Shown here: positions 41,464-51,439 of the stretch, piece by piece
Numbering within the stretch: the first letter of the stretch is position 1
Layout of the letters: every line of letters begins with the position of its first letter
Assembly (NCBI GenBank): GCA_016841955.1
Contig: JAENYE010000002.1
Span: 1-64,000, forward strand
DNA: 64,000 nt
Source: Methanobacteriota archaeon
Lineage (GTDB): Archaea; Halobacteriota; Methanomicrobia; Methanomicrobiales; Methanoculleaceae
Direction: 5' to 3'
Notes under the pieces: generated by a model
The model's database searches: none
The model's input: only the letters and a program-made list of their open reading frames with translations
Told to the model about the DNA's origin: nothing
Translations under genes and position numbers: made by a program

Positions 41464-42585
41464 ATGAGTTGGGAGACTGTCCGCCTCGGGGACTTCTTGA
41501 CGCTGAAGAGAGGGTATGATTTGCCGTCATCGCAGAGAGAGAGCGGAGACATCCCTGTCGTGTCCTCTTCAGGGGTCACAGGTTATCACAACGTGGCAAA
41601 GGTCGAGGGACCTGGAGTAGTGACTGGGCGATACGGCACGCTTGGCGAGGTATTCTTCATTCATGAGGACTTCTGGCCATTGAATACCGCCCTTTACGTC
41701 CAAGATTTCAAAGGGAATGACCCGCGATTTTCAGCTTATTTCTTAAAGACTATCCTCACTGGTACATCGAGCGATAAGGCCGCAGTTCCTGGCGTGAACC
41801 GTAATGACCTTCACGCTCGCAAAGTAACCGTCACCAGAGATCTCGCTCAACAAAAGGCCATTGCCGCAATCCTCTCCGCCTACGATGACCTGATCGAGAA
41901 CAACCAGCGACGGATTGCACTGCTGGAACAGGCGGCGCGGCTGCTCTACCGGGAATGGTTCGTTCACCTCCGCTTCCCCGGCCACGAGCATGTTGCGATC
42001 AAAGACGGCGTGCCGGAGGGGTGGGAGGCACAAACACTTGGCGACTTGTGCGAAGAGGTTCGCGAAACAGTGAATCCGGAGGCGCTTGAGCCGGATACAC
42101 CATACATCGGCCTGGAACATATGCCTCGCCGTTCGATCTCCCTTGGTGAATGGGGCACAGCGGAGCAGGTAACGAGCAGCAAACACCGCTTTCACGAAGG
42201 TGACATCTTATTTGGAAAAATTCGTCCCTACTTCCATAAAGTCGGCATCACGTTTGTGGAAGGCATTGCATCGTCCGATGCGATTGTAATACGCCCTTGT
42301 GAGCACGATCTCCGCAACTTCGTGCTAATGACCGTGTCTAGCGACTCCTTCGTCGCAGTTACCGCACAGACGATGAAGGAAGGCTCGAAGATGCCTCGTG
42401 CCGATTGGAAACAAATGCGGGCATATCCCACACCACTTCCGCCGTCTGGCCTCCTCGATAACTTCGACAAATCTATCCAGACGATCATTGAGCAACTCAA
42501 GACTCTCACCCTCACCAATCAGAAACTCCGCGCTGCCCGCGACCTCCTCCTCCCCCGCCTGATGAACGGAGAGGTGACAGTATGA
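41464..42585 (+). CDS. hsdS: Type I restriction-modification system, specificity subunit S
   Basis: A 373-residue HsdS with two target-recognition domains (about 1-130 and 185-335), each followed by a conserved helix: QQKAIAAILSAYDDLIENNQ with RIALLEQAARLLYREWFVHL in the centre and the QLKTLTLTNQKLRAARDLLLP helix at the end. These helices fix the distance between the two half-sites of the recognised DNA sequence. The start at 41464 (MSWETVRLGDFLTLKRGYD) is preferred to an ATG 21 codons upstream, since homologous HsdS proteins begin with this strand. It overlaps the next gene by 4 bases. Confidence 0.95.
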   Translation: MSWETVRLGDFLTLKRGYDLPSSQRESGDIPVVSSSGVTGYHNVAKVEGPGVVTGRYGTLGEVFFIHEDFWPLNTALYVQDFKGNDPRFSAYFLKTILTGTSSDKAAVPGVNRNDLHARKVTVTRDLAQQKAIAAILSAYDDLIENNQRRIALLEQAARLLYREWFVHLRFPGHEHVAIKDGVPEGWEAQTLGDLCEEVRETVNPEALEPDTPYIGLEHMPRRSISLGEWGTAEQVTSSKHRFHEGDILFGKIRPYFHKVGITFVEGIASSDAIVIRPCEHDLRNFVLMTVSSDSFVAVTAQTMKEGSKMPRADWKQMRAYPTPLPPSGLLDNFDKSIQTIIEQLKTLTLTNQKLRAARDLLLPRLMNGEVTV

Positions 42586-43661
42586 AGAACACCATCCCAT
42601 TACCGACATTACCGAACCCCCCGCGAGCTTACGTAGATATAGTCACGATGGGCCCTCTACTCCTGCCGATCGAACGGATCAAACTTTACAATGGTACACA
42701 GTGGGAGGAGTTCGTGCTTGAGTGGGCTCATGGTCTCAAATCAAAATATTCGTTGGTAGAGCGTTGTGGGGGTGCCGGAGACATGGGACGAGACATCATA
42801 GCCTATCCCAATGAGAATGATACTAACGTCTGGGACAACTATCAGTGCAAGCACTATGAACACCCGCTACGCCCCAGCGAGATTTGGATCGAATTAGGTA
42901 AACTGGTCTACCACACCTATCATCGCGAGTTCACGTATCCCCGGCGGTACTGGTTTGTTGCCCCACATGGCGCTGGTACATCATTGGCGAAACTATTGAG
43001 AAACCCAGAACAGCTCCGACAGAAGTTTATCGAGAACTGGGATAGCCATTGCAGGAAGTTCATTACAGCCACGAAGGAGGTTCCCCTCACTGCCGACTTG
43101 TTGGCATACCTCAAAGGACTAGACTTCACTATCTTTGACTATATTACACCCCTTTGTCTGATTGACGGACACCGATCAACCGCATACTATCAGGTTCGGT
43201 TTGGTGGCGCGTTGCCTGTCCGTCCAAAATGTCCAGTCCCACCGGATACACCGGCTCCCACTGAGATGGGATATTTGCGAAAACTCTTCGAGGCTTACGG
43301 AGATCATCTTAATCGCGACGTGCGAAGCCATTCCGACATCGAAAAAGAGAAGGACCTGAAGGAACACTATGCGGACTCGCGACTTGAGTTCTACAGTGCC
43401 GAAGCACTTCGTAATTTCTCTAGAGACACCCTGCCTGAAGGAACATACGAAGAACTGCAAGAGGAAGTTCATGATGGAATACGTGACGTTATCAGAGACA
43501 AATACGATGACGGATATCGACGGGTTGTCGCTGTGGTCAGAGCAGCGAGAAATCTCCAACTAACTTCACATGCTCTTGTGCAAAGACTCCACACTAGAGA
43601 TCGTGGTGGCATTTGCCACCAATTGGCAAATGAACGAGATGATGTAAAATGGGTGAAATAA
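42582..43661 (+). CDS. ABC-3C system effector with restriction-endonuclease-like N-terminus
   Basis: A 359-residue protein. The N-terminal 160 residues look like a PD-(D/E)XK nuclease of the Mrr type: WEEFVLEWAHGLKS, then GGAGDMGRDIIAYP with the motif Asp, then WDNYQCKHYEHP with Q-C-K. The C-terminal half (about 225-355) is helical and resembles the shared C-terminal domain of ABC-three-component effectors. Gene order with a middle component and an SMC-like ATPase directly after it is the diagnostic of ABC-3C conflict systems described by Krishnan, Burroughs, Iyer and Aravind. It starts within the last codons of hsdS and its stop overlaps the next start. It likely cleaves DNA when the ATPase senses invasion. 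Confidence 0.8.
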   Translation: MKNTIPLPTLPNPPRAYVDIVTMGPLLLPIERIKLYNGTQWEEFVLEWAHGLKSKYSLVERCGGAGDMGRDIIAYPNENDTNVWDNYQCKHYEHPLRPSEIWIELGKLVYHTYHREFTYPRRYWFVAPHGAGTSLAKLLRNPEQLRQKFIENWDSHCRKFITATKEVPLTADLLAYLKGLDFTIFDYITPLCLIDGHRSTAYYQVRFGGALPVRPKCPVPPDTPAPTEMGYLRKLFEAYGDHLNRDVRSHSDIEKEKDLKEHYADSRLEFYSAEALRNFSRDTLPEGTYEELQEEVHDGIRDVIRDKYDDGYRRVVAVVRAARNLQLTSHALVQRLHTRDRGGICHQLANERDDVKWVK

Positions 43662-44167
43662 TGCCCATACCTAATGACCGATGCATAGCGCCATTCAACG
43701 GACCACTTGAAATCGGGCTCCGGATGATTGCCATCCTGAACGATGCATATCCGGATGCACACTCACTTCAGCGATTAACTCTCTTCGACTACTTGGTTGT
43801 ACATTCTGATGATATTGACGGTGGACCTAAAGGCCTCCACCCTAAGACCCCTCACCGGAGCGGAGAGCTTCTCGTAAGGCGGGATGTTATCCAGAAGGGT
43901 CTGTACCTTTACATGAGCAGAAATCTGGTAGAACGTAAGTTTCAGGATACGGGCATACATTATGCCGCCACTGAATGTACAGCCGCATTTCTCGACACAC
44001 TAGAAGCTGAGTATATTCATGCATTGAGGGAGCGTGCGGCCTGGTTAGTAAGCCATTTTGGATCAATGAGCGATGCTGATATGAAGGCCTTCGTAGACTC
44101 GCACATTGACAAGTGGGGTGCCGAATTTGAGATGGAATCGGTGCTCTGGTCGGAGGACCTCATATGA
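43661..44167 (+). CDS. ABC-3C system middle component 2
   Basis: A 168-residue protein with the features of ABC-3C middle component 2: RCIAPFNGPLEIGLRMIAIL at residues 7-26, LQRLTLFDYLVVHSDDIDGG in the centre, then LHPKTPHRSGELLVRRDVIQ and ALRERAAWLVSHFG near the end. It is thought to link the effector to the ATPase, with a winged-helix-like fold. The ATG at 43661 was chosen because GGGTGA lies 5 bases ahead and overlaps the stop of the effector gene (TAATG); an ATG four codons upstream is possible. Its end overlaps the ATPase gene by 4 bases. Confidence 0.88.
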   Translation: MPIPNDRCIAPFNGPLEIGLRMIAILNDAYPDAHSLQRLTLFDYLVVHSDDIDGGPKGLHPKTPHRSGELLVRRDVIQKGLYLYMSRNLVERKFQDTGIHYAATECTAAFLDTLEAEYIHALRERAAWLVSHFGSMSDADMKAFVDSHIDKWGAEFEMESVLWSEDLI

Positions 44168-46035
44168 CGCATCATGGATTTACAATTACTCGTCTGGTAC
44201 TGACCGGTCCTTCCGTTGAAACTGCAGAGTTACAATTTCGCGCTGGATTAAATGTAATCACCGGGCCATCTGACACAGGCAAAACATTTGCTTTTGAATG
44301 CATCGATTTCATGCTCGGTGCGCGCAAATCACCGAAGACAATTCCAGAGGCAGATGGATACGATTTTGTTTGCCTTGATCTCCGTGATCATCAAACCAAT
44401 AAGGAAATTTCACTCATTCGGAGTTTGAAAGGTGGCTCATTCAAAATCAGTATCGATGGCGAGGAAAGGACTTTCGGAGACAAACATAAGGCTGGCGACG
44501 AGGACACGGCATCTCAATTTCTTCTCAAACTCTCAAATCTTCAGGATAAAGTGATCCGAAAGAATAGAAACGGAGTAACAAGATCTTTTAGCTTTCGGGA
44601 TATGGCTCATTTATCTGTGATCTCTGAGAAGAAAATAATTCAGGACAAATCTCCAATCTTCTCAGGTCAGAATGTAAACGAGACCGCCGAGAAATCCGCA
44701 TACAGCCTTCTTCTGTCCGGCTCAGACGACTCTTCAATTATCGAAGTTCCAGATCCCAAAGATATCAAGAAACGCTTCGAGGCGAAAGAAGAGATGTTAA
44801 TCGAGGTAATTGCGAATACAAGATCAAAAATCGAGGCGATGAATATTGATGTTGATCTGCCGGGTCTCAATAAACAACTTGACAGGCTGGAGTATTCAAT
44901 CCATGAATGCGAAGCGTCTCTCAATGAGAGAATGGAATCAGCTGCGCCGTTTGAGGAAATTCGCCACACAGTCTGGGAAAAATTGAATAAGATAGAGTCA
45001 AGATTAGCGGTTCTATCTGAATTGCAGTTAAGGTTCTCCTTGCTCTACGATCAGTATCAATCAGATATACTACGTTTGCAGGCAATCGCAGAGTCCGGCA
45101 CGCGTCTTGGTGAAATGAGCCTGGACCGCTGCCCTGTTTGTGGCGCTTTACCGGAAGATCAAGATAAAAACTATCAGGTATGCCAAATCGAACCATTGGA
45201 TGTTGCCAGATCCTGTGTCTCCGAGATATCAAAGATAAAAGGGTTGATTTCGGATCTAGAACAGACTCGGGACGATATTAAAATTGAAGCCGATGAACTT
45301 AGTGGCTCAAGATCACAATATCAGGATGAATTGGTAAGGGCAACCCAGATACTAGAAGATTACCATAACCCTCGCATTAGTGATGCCATCAACAATCTGC
45401 GAGTACATCAGAATCAAAAAGAGCATCTTCTGAAGGCCATTTCCCTACATGAACAGTTAAATGAGTTCAAAGGGTTACTTGAAGAGCTTCAAGAAGAAAC
45501 TAAGAGCCAAAAACAAACCGCAAAGCCGACATTCGCCGGTCTTGGCGATCATCATCTTGAAACATTCACAAAAGCAGTTCAGGAGAGACTGGAAGCATGG
45601 AAGTTCCCAAATCTAGATAGGGTCACTTTTGACAAGCAGGACTGGGACATTGTCATATCTGGACGAAGCAGAAGCAGTCACGGTAAAGGGGTTCGCGCCA
45701 TAACACATGCAGCATTTACGCTTTCACTGCTCAGGTATTGCTTGGACAGTGATCTTCCCCATTCTGGGGTTGTTGTGATTGATTCTCCTCTTGTTGTCTA
45801 CAGACAGCCGGATGCAGGCGAGGAGGGTTTTTCTAGCGATGTCAAATTGGCCTTTTATTATGATCTTTCGCAGTCTTACCAAGATGCTCAGGTTATTATT
45901 ATCGAAAACGATGCTCCCCCAGATGACCTAGATATTGTCGACGCAGCCAATATTATCCGGTTTACCGGAACGGATCAGGGAAGGCGGGGTTTCATTCCAG
46001 TTCCATCGCAGTCAGATAAGGTGACATCTCAATGA
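44164..46035 (+). CDS. ABC-3C system SMC/Rad50-like ATPase
   Basis: A 623-residue ABC-class ATPase with long coiled coils. Walker A is GPSDTGKT at about residues 34-41. Coiled-coil arms cover about 200-330 and 345-470, with a CPVCG pair at about 323-327 at the tip, like a half zinc hook. The ABC signature region is near SSHGKGVRAITHAAFTLSLL and Walker B is VVVIDSPL at about 536, D-S in place of the usual D-E, as in the DUF3732 group. The protein probably senses or clamps foreign DNA and drives the effector at 42582. The DNA is lower in GC than hsdM and hsdR on either side, so it was probably acquired separately. Confidence 0.88.
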   Translation: MTHHGFTITRLVLTGPSVETAELQFRAGLNVITGPSDTGKTFAFECIDFMLGARKSPKTIPEADGYDFVCLDLRDHQTNKEISLIRSLKGGSFKISIDGEERTFGDKHKAGDEDTASQFLLKLSNLQDKVIRKNRNGVTRSFSFRDMAHLSVISEKKIIQDKSPIFSGQNVNETAEKSAYSLLLSGSDDSSIIEVPDPKDIKKRFEAKEEMLIEVIANTRSKIEAMNIDVDLPGLNKQLDRLEYSIHECEASLNERMESAAPFEEIRHTVWEKLNKIESRLAVLSELQLRFSLLYDQYQSDILRLQAIAESGTRLGEMSLDRCPVCGALPEDQDKNYQVCQIEPLDVARSCVSEISKIKGLISDLEQTRDDIKIEADELSGSRSQYQDELVRATQILEDYHNPRISDAINNLRVHQNQKEHLLKAISLHEQLNEFKGLLEELQEETKSQKQTAKPTFAGLGDHHLETFTKAVQERLEAWKFPNLDRVTFDKQDWDIVISGRSRSSHGKGVRAITHAAFTLSLLRYCLDSDLPHSGVVVIDSPLVVYRQPDAGEEGFSSDVKLAFYYDLSQSYQDAQVIIIENDAPPDDLDIVDAANIIRFTGTDQGRRGFIPVPSQSDKVTSQ

Positions 46036-49000
46036 ACCCCTACACCGAGGACACCCTCGTCCAGCAGACCACTGCTGATTACCTGGAGCAGGAGCTCGGG
46101 TGGGACTCAGTGTACGCCTACAACAACGAAGACTTCGGGCCGGAGAGCCTCCTCGGCCGCTCATCCGACCGGGAAGTCGTCCTGACGCGCTACCTCCGGG
46201 AGAAACTGGTCGAACTGAACCCCGGCCTCCCCCGCGAGGCCTACGACGACGCCGTCAGGCAGATCGTCGCGACATCGGCGATGCAGTCGATGGTAGCGAC
46301 GAACCGCGAGAAGTATGACCTCGTCCGCGACGGCGTCCAGGTCACGTTCCGTAACGACAGGGGCGAGCGGGTGCGGCAGCGGCTGCGGGTCTTCGACTTT
46401 GCCGAACCGGCAAACAACCACTTCCTCTGCGTGCGGGAGCTCTGGGTCCGGGGCGACCTCTACCGCCGGCGGGCCGACATCGTGGGATTCGTCAACGGCC
46501 TGCCGCTGCTCTTCATGGAGTTGAAAAACGTCCACAGGGATATCCGGGCGGCATACGAGCAGAACTTCAAGGACTACAAGGACACGGTGCCGCACCTCTT
46601 CCATCACAACGCCTTCGTCGTGCTCGCGAACGGCGTAGATGCAAAGATCGGATCGGTGACCAGCCGTTTCGAGCACTTTCACGAGTGGAAACGACTTGCG
46701 GAGGATCAGCCGGGCGTGGTGGACATGGAGACCCTGCTCAAAGGAGTCTGCCAAAAAGCGAACTTCATAGACCTCTTCGAGAACTTCATCCTCTTCGACG
46801 ACCCTCTCGGCGAACCGAAGAAGATTCTCGCCCGCAACCACCAGTTCCTCGGCGTCAACCGCGCCATCGAGGCGGTAAAAGACCGCAGGAACCGCCAGGG
46901 CAAACTGGGCGTGTTCTGGCACACCCAGGGGGCAGGCAAGAGTTACTCGATGGTGATGTTCACGCGGAAGGTCCACCGCAAACTCGGCGGAAACTACACG
47001 TTTCTCGTGCTGACCGACCGCGACGATCTGGACACGCAGATCTACAAGACGTTTGCCGGGTGCGGCGTTGTGGACAATGATCGTGACCCCTGCCGGGCAG
47101 AGAGCGGCGAGCACCTCAGCCGCCTGCTCGCGGAGCACAAGTCGTACATCTTCTCGCTGATCCAGAAGTTCAACCAGGAAGTCGAGCCTGAGCAACCCTA
47201 CAGCCCACGGGACGACGTCATCGTCATCACGGACGAGGCACATCGCACGCAGTATGGGACCCTGGCGCTGAACATGCGCAACGCACTGCCGAACGCCAGT
47301 TACATCGGGTTCACGGGCACGCCGTTGATGAAAGACGACGAGATCACACGGCGGGTCTTCGGAGACTACGTCTCAACGTATGACTTCCAGCGGGCAGTCG
47401 ACGATAAGGCCACGGTTCCGCTGTACTACGATGCTCGGGGCGAAAAACTCGGCGTGGCCATAGGTGACCTGAACGAGCGGATAGCCGAGGAACTCGAAAA
47501 ACTGGAGATCAACGACATCGATGTGGAGCAGCAGCTGGAGCGGGAACTCAAGCGAGACTACCACATCATCACCGCCAACAAGCGACTCGATCAGGTGGCC
47601 CGCGACTTCGTCAAGCACTATTCGACGGCCTGGGAGACCGGCAAGGCAATGCTGGTCTGCATCGACAAGGTGACCTGCGTGCGGATGCACGACCTTATCA
47701 ACACGTACTGGAAAAAACGCATCGCCGATCTGGAGACCGAGATCGCCCTGACAGCCGACGAGCAGGAGGAGATCTACCTGCGGCGGCAGATCGAATGGAT
47801 GCGCGAGACCCGCATGGCGGTCGTGATAAGCGAAGAGCAGGGCGAGATGGATAAATTCCGCAAGTGGAACCTGGACATCACTCCGCACCGCCGTCTAATC
47901 AAGGATGGGATCGACCTGCCGGAGTTCATGCGGGAACAACCTCAGTTCCGCAACATGCAGCGACTGGCACTGGACGACGCTTTCAAGGAACAAAAGCACC
48001 CGTTCCGGATCGCGGTTGTCTGCGCAATGTGGCTGACGGGATTTGACGTTCCGAGCCTTTCCACACTCTATTTGGATAAGCCGCTCAAGGCGCACACACT
48101 GATGCAGGCCATCGCCCGGGCCAATCGCGTGAACGAGGGCAAGAACAACGGCATGATCGTGGACTACTGCGGCATTCTCAAAAATCTGCGCAAAGCGCTC
48201 GCGACGTTTGCAGGAACCGGGGAGGGGAGGGAAATCGAACCCGCGAGGCCCGACGAAGAGTTGCTGGCTGACTTAGCCGAGGCGATCATGCTTGTCCGGA
48301 CGTTCCTGACCGAACGCGGCGCATCGCTGGACAATATCATATCCTGGACAGGCTTCGAGCGGAACGCAGCCATCGTTGCCGCCAAGGAAGCGGTCAATGA
48401 AAACGACGAGACACGTAAACGATTTGAGATCATGTGTCGGGCGGTGTTTACGAAATTCAAGGCATGCATCAACGTAGAGGGAATCAACGCTCATCGAGGT
48501 GATTACAACGCAATCACCATTGTTTACAGGAGCCTGCAACAGGACCGTGATAAGGCGGATATCACCGAGATCATTCGCCAGCTGCACGGGGTGGTCGATG
48601 AAGCAATTGAAACCCGGCCGGGTAGTATTACTGAAGAGACCACACCATATGACATCAGCAAAATCGACTTCGACCGGCTCCGGCAGGAATTCGAACGAAG
48701 CCCGGCAAAACGTACAACCGTGCAGGATCTCAAACAGGCTATCGATAAACGACTTCTGCGACTTCTGCAACAGAACCCGCTGCGCACGGATTTTCAGCGC
48801 CACTATGAGGAGATCGTAGCCGGGTATAATCGTGAAAGGGATCGGGTTACTATCGAGAAGACATTCGAGGTTCTTTTGCAATTCATGAACCAGATGGGAG
48901 AGGAAGAAAACCGGGCTGTGCGTGAAGGGCTTGATGAGGAGTCACTAGCAATTTTTGACCTCTTAAAGAAGCCGGATCTTTCGTCCATTGAAATCCAGCG

Positions 49001-49262
49001 TATCAAGAAAGTGGCCGTCAAGTTACTTGAAACTCTCAAGGCGGAGAAACTTCGCATCGATCATTGGCGTGACAAGGAGGCTACCCGCGACGCCGTTCGA
49101 CTTGCCATCCGCGATTTCTTGTGGAGTGACTCAACTGGCCTGCCTGTGGGTCACTACACTGAAGATGACGTACAGGTTAGAGCAGACGACGTGTACCGTC
49201 ATGTATACCGTGCCTACCCTACGGTTCCATCACCGTTCTACGAAAGGGGAGCAACGGCGTGA
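46032..49262 (+). CDS. hsdR: Type I restriction endonuclease subunit R
   Basis: A 1076-residue HsdR. The N-terminal nuclease has the PD-(D/E)XK pattern in RRADIVGFVNGLPLLFMELK at about 149-168. The two-domain SF2 motor has Walker A HTQGAGKS at about 297-304, DEAH in VIVITDEAHRTQYG near 401, FTGTPL near 434, and a late motif VI-like MQAIARANRVNEGK near 695. The C-terminal helical region binds HsdM. It translocates DNA and cuts at a distance from unmodified sites. Its ATG overlaps the stop of the ABC-3C ATPase by 4 bases, so it follows a foreign system rather than hsdS. Codon use and GC are like hsdM. Confidence 0.95.
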   Translation: MNPYTEDTLVQQTTADYLEQELGWDSVYAYNNEDFGPESLLGRSSDREVVLTRYLREKLVELNPGLPREAYDDAVRQIVATSAMQSMVATNREKYDLVRDGVQVTFRNDRGERVRQRLRVFDFAEPANNHFLCVRELWVRGDLYRRRADIVGFVNGLPLLFMELKNVHRDIRAAYEQNFKDYKDTVPHLFHHNAFVVLANGVDAKIGSVTSRFEHFHEWKRLAEDQPGVVDMETLLKGVCQKANFIDLFENFILFDDPLGEPKKILARNHQFLGVNRAIEAVKDRRNRQGKLGVFWHTQGAGKSYSMVMFTRKVHRKLGGNYTFLVLTDRDDLDTQIYKTFAGCGVVDNDRDPCRAESGEHLSRLLAEHKSYIFSLIQKFNQEVEPEQPYSPRDDVIVITDEAHRTQYGTLALNMRNALPNASYIGFTGTPLMKDDEITRRVFGDYVSTYDFQRAVDDKATVPLYYDARGEKLGVAIGDLNERIAEELEKLEINDIDVEQQLERELKRDYHIITANKRLDQVARDFVKHYSTAWETGKAMLVCIDKVTCVRMHDLINTYWKKRIADLETEIALTADEQEEIYLRRQIEWMRETRMAVVISEEQGEMDKFRKWNLDITPHRRLIKDGIDLPEFMREQPQFRNMQRLALDDAFKEQKHPFRIAVVCAMWLTGFDVPSLSTLYLDKPLKAHTLMQAIARANRVNEGKNNGMIVDYCGILKNLRKALATFAGTGEGREIEPARPDEELLADLAEAIMLVRTFLTERGASLDNIISWTGFERNAAIVAAKEAVNENDETRKRFEIMCRAVFTKFKACINVEGINAHRGDYNAITIVYRSLQQDRDKADITEIIRQLHGVVDEAIETRPGSITEETTPYDISKIDFDRLRQEFERSPAKRTTVQDLKQAIDKRLLRLLQQNPLRTDFQRHYEEIVAGYNRERDRVTIEKTFEVLLQFMNQMGEEENRAVREGLDEESLAIFDLLKKPDLSSIEIQRIKKVAVKLLETLKAEKLRIDHWRDKEATRDAVRLAIRDFLWSDSTGLPVGHYTEDDVQVRADDVYRHVYRAYPTVPSPFYERGATA

Positions 49263-49313
49263 GCTAGGTAAAAAACGAACGTTGACAACAAGCGTTGTGG
49301 CCGGAGGGTATCC

Positions 49314-50696
49314 ATGTATAGATTTAGAACAACAGAGGATTTATTAGATGCTCACAATGAACTCGAAAAACAAGAGATTTACTTTTCAGATATTGCCTCT
49401 TTGAATGATCCTATGGAGGGCTTTCGTGAGTTTTTTTGGTCAGGGGATCTAGTTGTTTGGAAAAACCTTCTGAGACATTATCTTCTTTGTCTTGAACAGG
49501 TATGTGCGTTAGCATCTGTGATTGAGGAAGAACTATTTAGACCCGAAGATATACCCATTTTCTTAGAAGAGGAAGAATTGCCCACGGACCAATATAAGCA
49601 AATGTTTCGTGAAATATGCGATCGATTTTTTGAGAATGAAGGGATCAATGAATACCTTGAATTTCTTGCAACATCACCGCGTAAAATTAGTCGTGAAGAA
49701 CTTTACATTCATTTAAGTTCCATGCATTTATGGGCATTTCATACAATAATTGAAATACATAGAAAATACTATGAATTACAGCCAGTACGTTCTACCTCGC
49801 ACCCAGATTTTTCAAACCATTTTAAGCGATCAGTTGAGGCATGGCATAAAATTGCCAATGGTGAAGAGGATCTAAAAAAAATAAGAGTTCTCTTCGGCAG
49901 ATCAACGGAACTAGAACTTATGAAGGGACTTGAGGACATACCTATTAGCAAAAGGAACTGGTTTGCTGTTTTGTCTAAGTTCCCAAATGCTTATTTGAGC
50001 GAAATCGTTAAACTCACCTATCCCGAAGGCTATGTAGCATGCTTTATGGATGATTGTACCAATGCTGCGATTTGGGCGCATTATGGTAACGGGCATAAGG
50101 GCGTATGCTTAAAATTTAAAACAACAGAGAAAAATGGTTGTTCGGCGATTGATCTTAAATGTATTACAGGGTGGCAGAGATCAGGGCCTGTAAATGGTTA
50201 CCGAACGTTTTTATTTCGCAAGATAAATTATTCAAATCAGTTTCCATCTATTGACTTTTTCAAATCTATCGGTCGTCTCCCTGTGCCCCAACTCCTGAGA
50301 CAATGGTACATTGATCAGGATGGGAATCGCAGTCAATGTGCGGATTACATGGAAGATAAGGACTCCATAGAAGATTGGCGCAAGGAGTATTGGGAGAATT
50401 ATGATAGTAGTTTTTTCATAAAGCTAAATGATTGGAAAGATGAGCAGGAGCAAAGGCTACTTTTGAGCAGCGGCATTGATACCTATAATGACCGCGAAAC
50501 TCGTAAACTTAACTATAATTTTGAAGACCTTGAAGCAATTATATTTGGGATGAAAACACGGGTGGAGGATAAGATGAAAATAAAGAAAATCATTGAATCA
50601 AAGTGCAAAGCAAATAATCGAAAGGACTTTGATTTCTATCAAGCCGATTACTCTCCAGCTTTAGGTAGGATGGGAGTAAATAAAATACAGTTGTAA
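49314..50696 (+). CDS. DUF2971-family protein
   Basis: A 460-residue soluble protein of the DUF2971 type. The family hallmarks are MYRFRTTEDLLDAHNELEKQ with EIYFSDIASLNDPMEGFREF at the N-terminus, and GYVACFMDDCTNAAIWAHYG followed by NGHKGVCLKFKT in the middle (about 240-270). Function is unknown; members recur in defence islands. The DNA is markedly AT-rich compared with hsdR, which ends 51 bases before, so this gene probably came from another source. It may share the operon transcript. Confidence 0.82.
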   Translation: MYRFRTTEDLLDAHNELEKQEIYFSDIASLNDPMEGFREFFWSGDLVVWKNLLRHYLLCLEQVCALASVIEEELFRPEDIPIFLEEEELPTDQYKQMFREICDRFFENEGINEYLEFLATSPRKISREELYIHLSSMHLWAFHTIIEIHRKYYELQPVRSTSHPDFSNHFKRSVEAWHKIANGEEDLKKIRVLFGRSTELELMKGLEDIPISKRNWFAVLSKFPNAYLSEIVKLTYPEGYVACFMDDCTNAAIWAHYGNGHKGVCLKFKTTEKNGCSAIDLKCITGWQRSGPVNGYRTFLFRKINYSNQFPSIDFFKSIGRLPVPQLLRQWYIDQDGNRSQCADYMEDKDSIEDWRKEYWENYDSSFFIKLNDWKDEQEQRLLLSSGIDTYNDRETRKLNYNFEDLEAIIFGMKTRVEDKMKIKKIIESKCKANNRKDFDFYQADYSPALGRMGVNKIQL

Positions 50697-50899
50697 TCAA
50701 GCAAAATCTCAGTCCTGCAGAGTTACGAGGCAAACTGATCGAAAGTGGTCGAAGGCACTCAGCCGTGCCGGGTTACCCGATCCACATCGGGGTCTCTTTT
50801 TCGGCGCTCTCGGGCTCGTCTTCGCCTTCTTCACCTTCAGGCACGAATATGTTATGCAGGGTTATAGACAAATGAAAAAATTAAACACTCTCCCCCGCA

Positions 50900-51439
50900 T
50901 CACTGCGTCACACGCTTCTGCTCCACCGGAGGATTCGTGATCGTAACCTCAAGCGACTCCGAATTCTTCCCGCAAACCTCCACCTTGTACGTACCCGGCG
51001 CCGGGAACTTATGCCCGAAGAACGTGTAGATATGTGAGCCGCTGCCAGCAAGGTCCTGTTTCTTGTCGACCAGCTCGCCGTTAATCCACAACTGCGCCTT
51101 AAAGGACGTGTCCCAGTTCGAGGAAGGGACGCCTTCGTTGTCTAACCCGTACCCGATACTCACCGACACGTTCGGGTAGTAGTACGGATTGCCGTTCTCG
51201 TCACGACCGCCGCCCTTACTCCCACTGACCGTAGCATATGCTTCTACGGCATTTATTGTTGCATCCCGATAGGTTGGTGCTATGCTGCAACATGTATAAA
51301 AAGCATATAATAAATTCCCAATCTGCCGCATTCTTGCTATCAGATTCATCAGCACCGCGGGCGAGAGCGTTTTGCCGCCAACCGGATGCGCATGCGAGTG
51401 TTGAGGATTCGTGAAACCCGCAATCCCAAGCGAGGGCAA
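50900..51439 (-). CDS. Hypothetical protein with Ig-like C-terminal domain, start uncertain
   Basis: A frame of 179 residues. From about residue 63 it reads as an immunoglobulin-like beta domain (VEAYATVSGSKGGGRDENGN, then WDTSFKAQLWINGELVDKKQ, then KFPAPGTYKVEVCGKNSESL), similar to domains in archaeal surface proteins. The first 60 residues look doubtful: they have no good signal peptide, and a promoter-like AT stretch (minus strand, 51301-51314) lies inside them with no in-frame ATG downstream. The gene may be the 3' part of a longer, damaged surface-protein gene. Confidence 0.45.
   Translation of the reverse strand: MPSLGIAGFTNPQHSHAHPVGGKTLSPAVLMNLIARMRQIGNLLYAFYTCCSIAPTYRDATINAVEAYATVSGSKGGGRDENGNPYYYPNVSVSIGYGLDNEGVPSSNWDTSFKAQLWINGELVDKKQDLAGSGSHIYTFFGHKFPAPGTYKVEVCGKNSESLEVTITNPPVEQKRVTQ

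Noticed and set aside
36000-51000. Provirus or integrated plasmid
   Set aside because: No integrase, capsid, terminase, replication gene or tRNA attachment site is visible; the content is that of a defence island.
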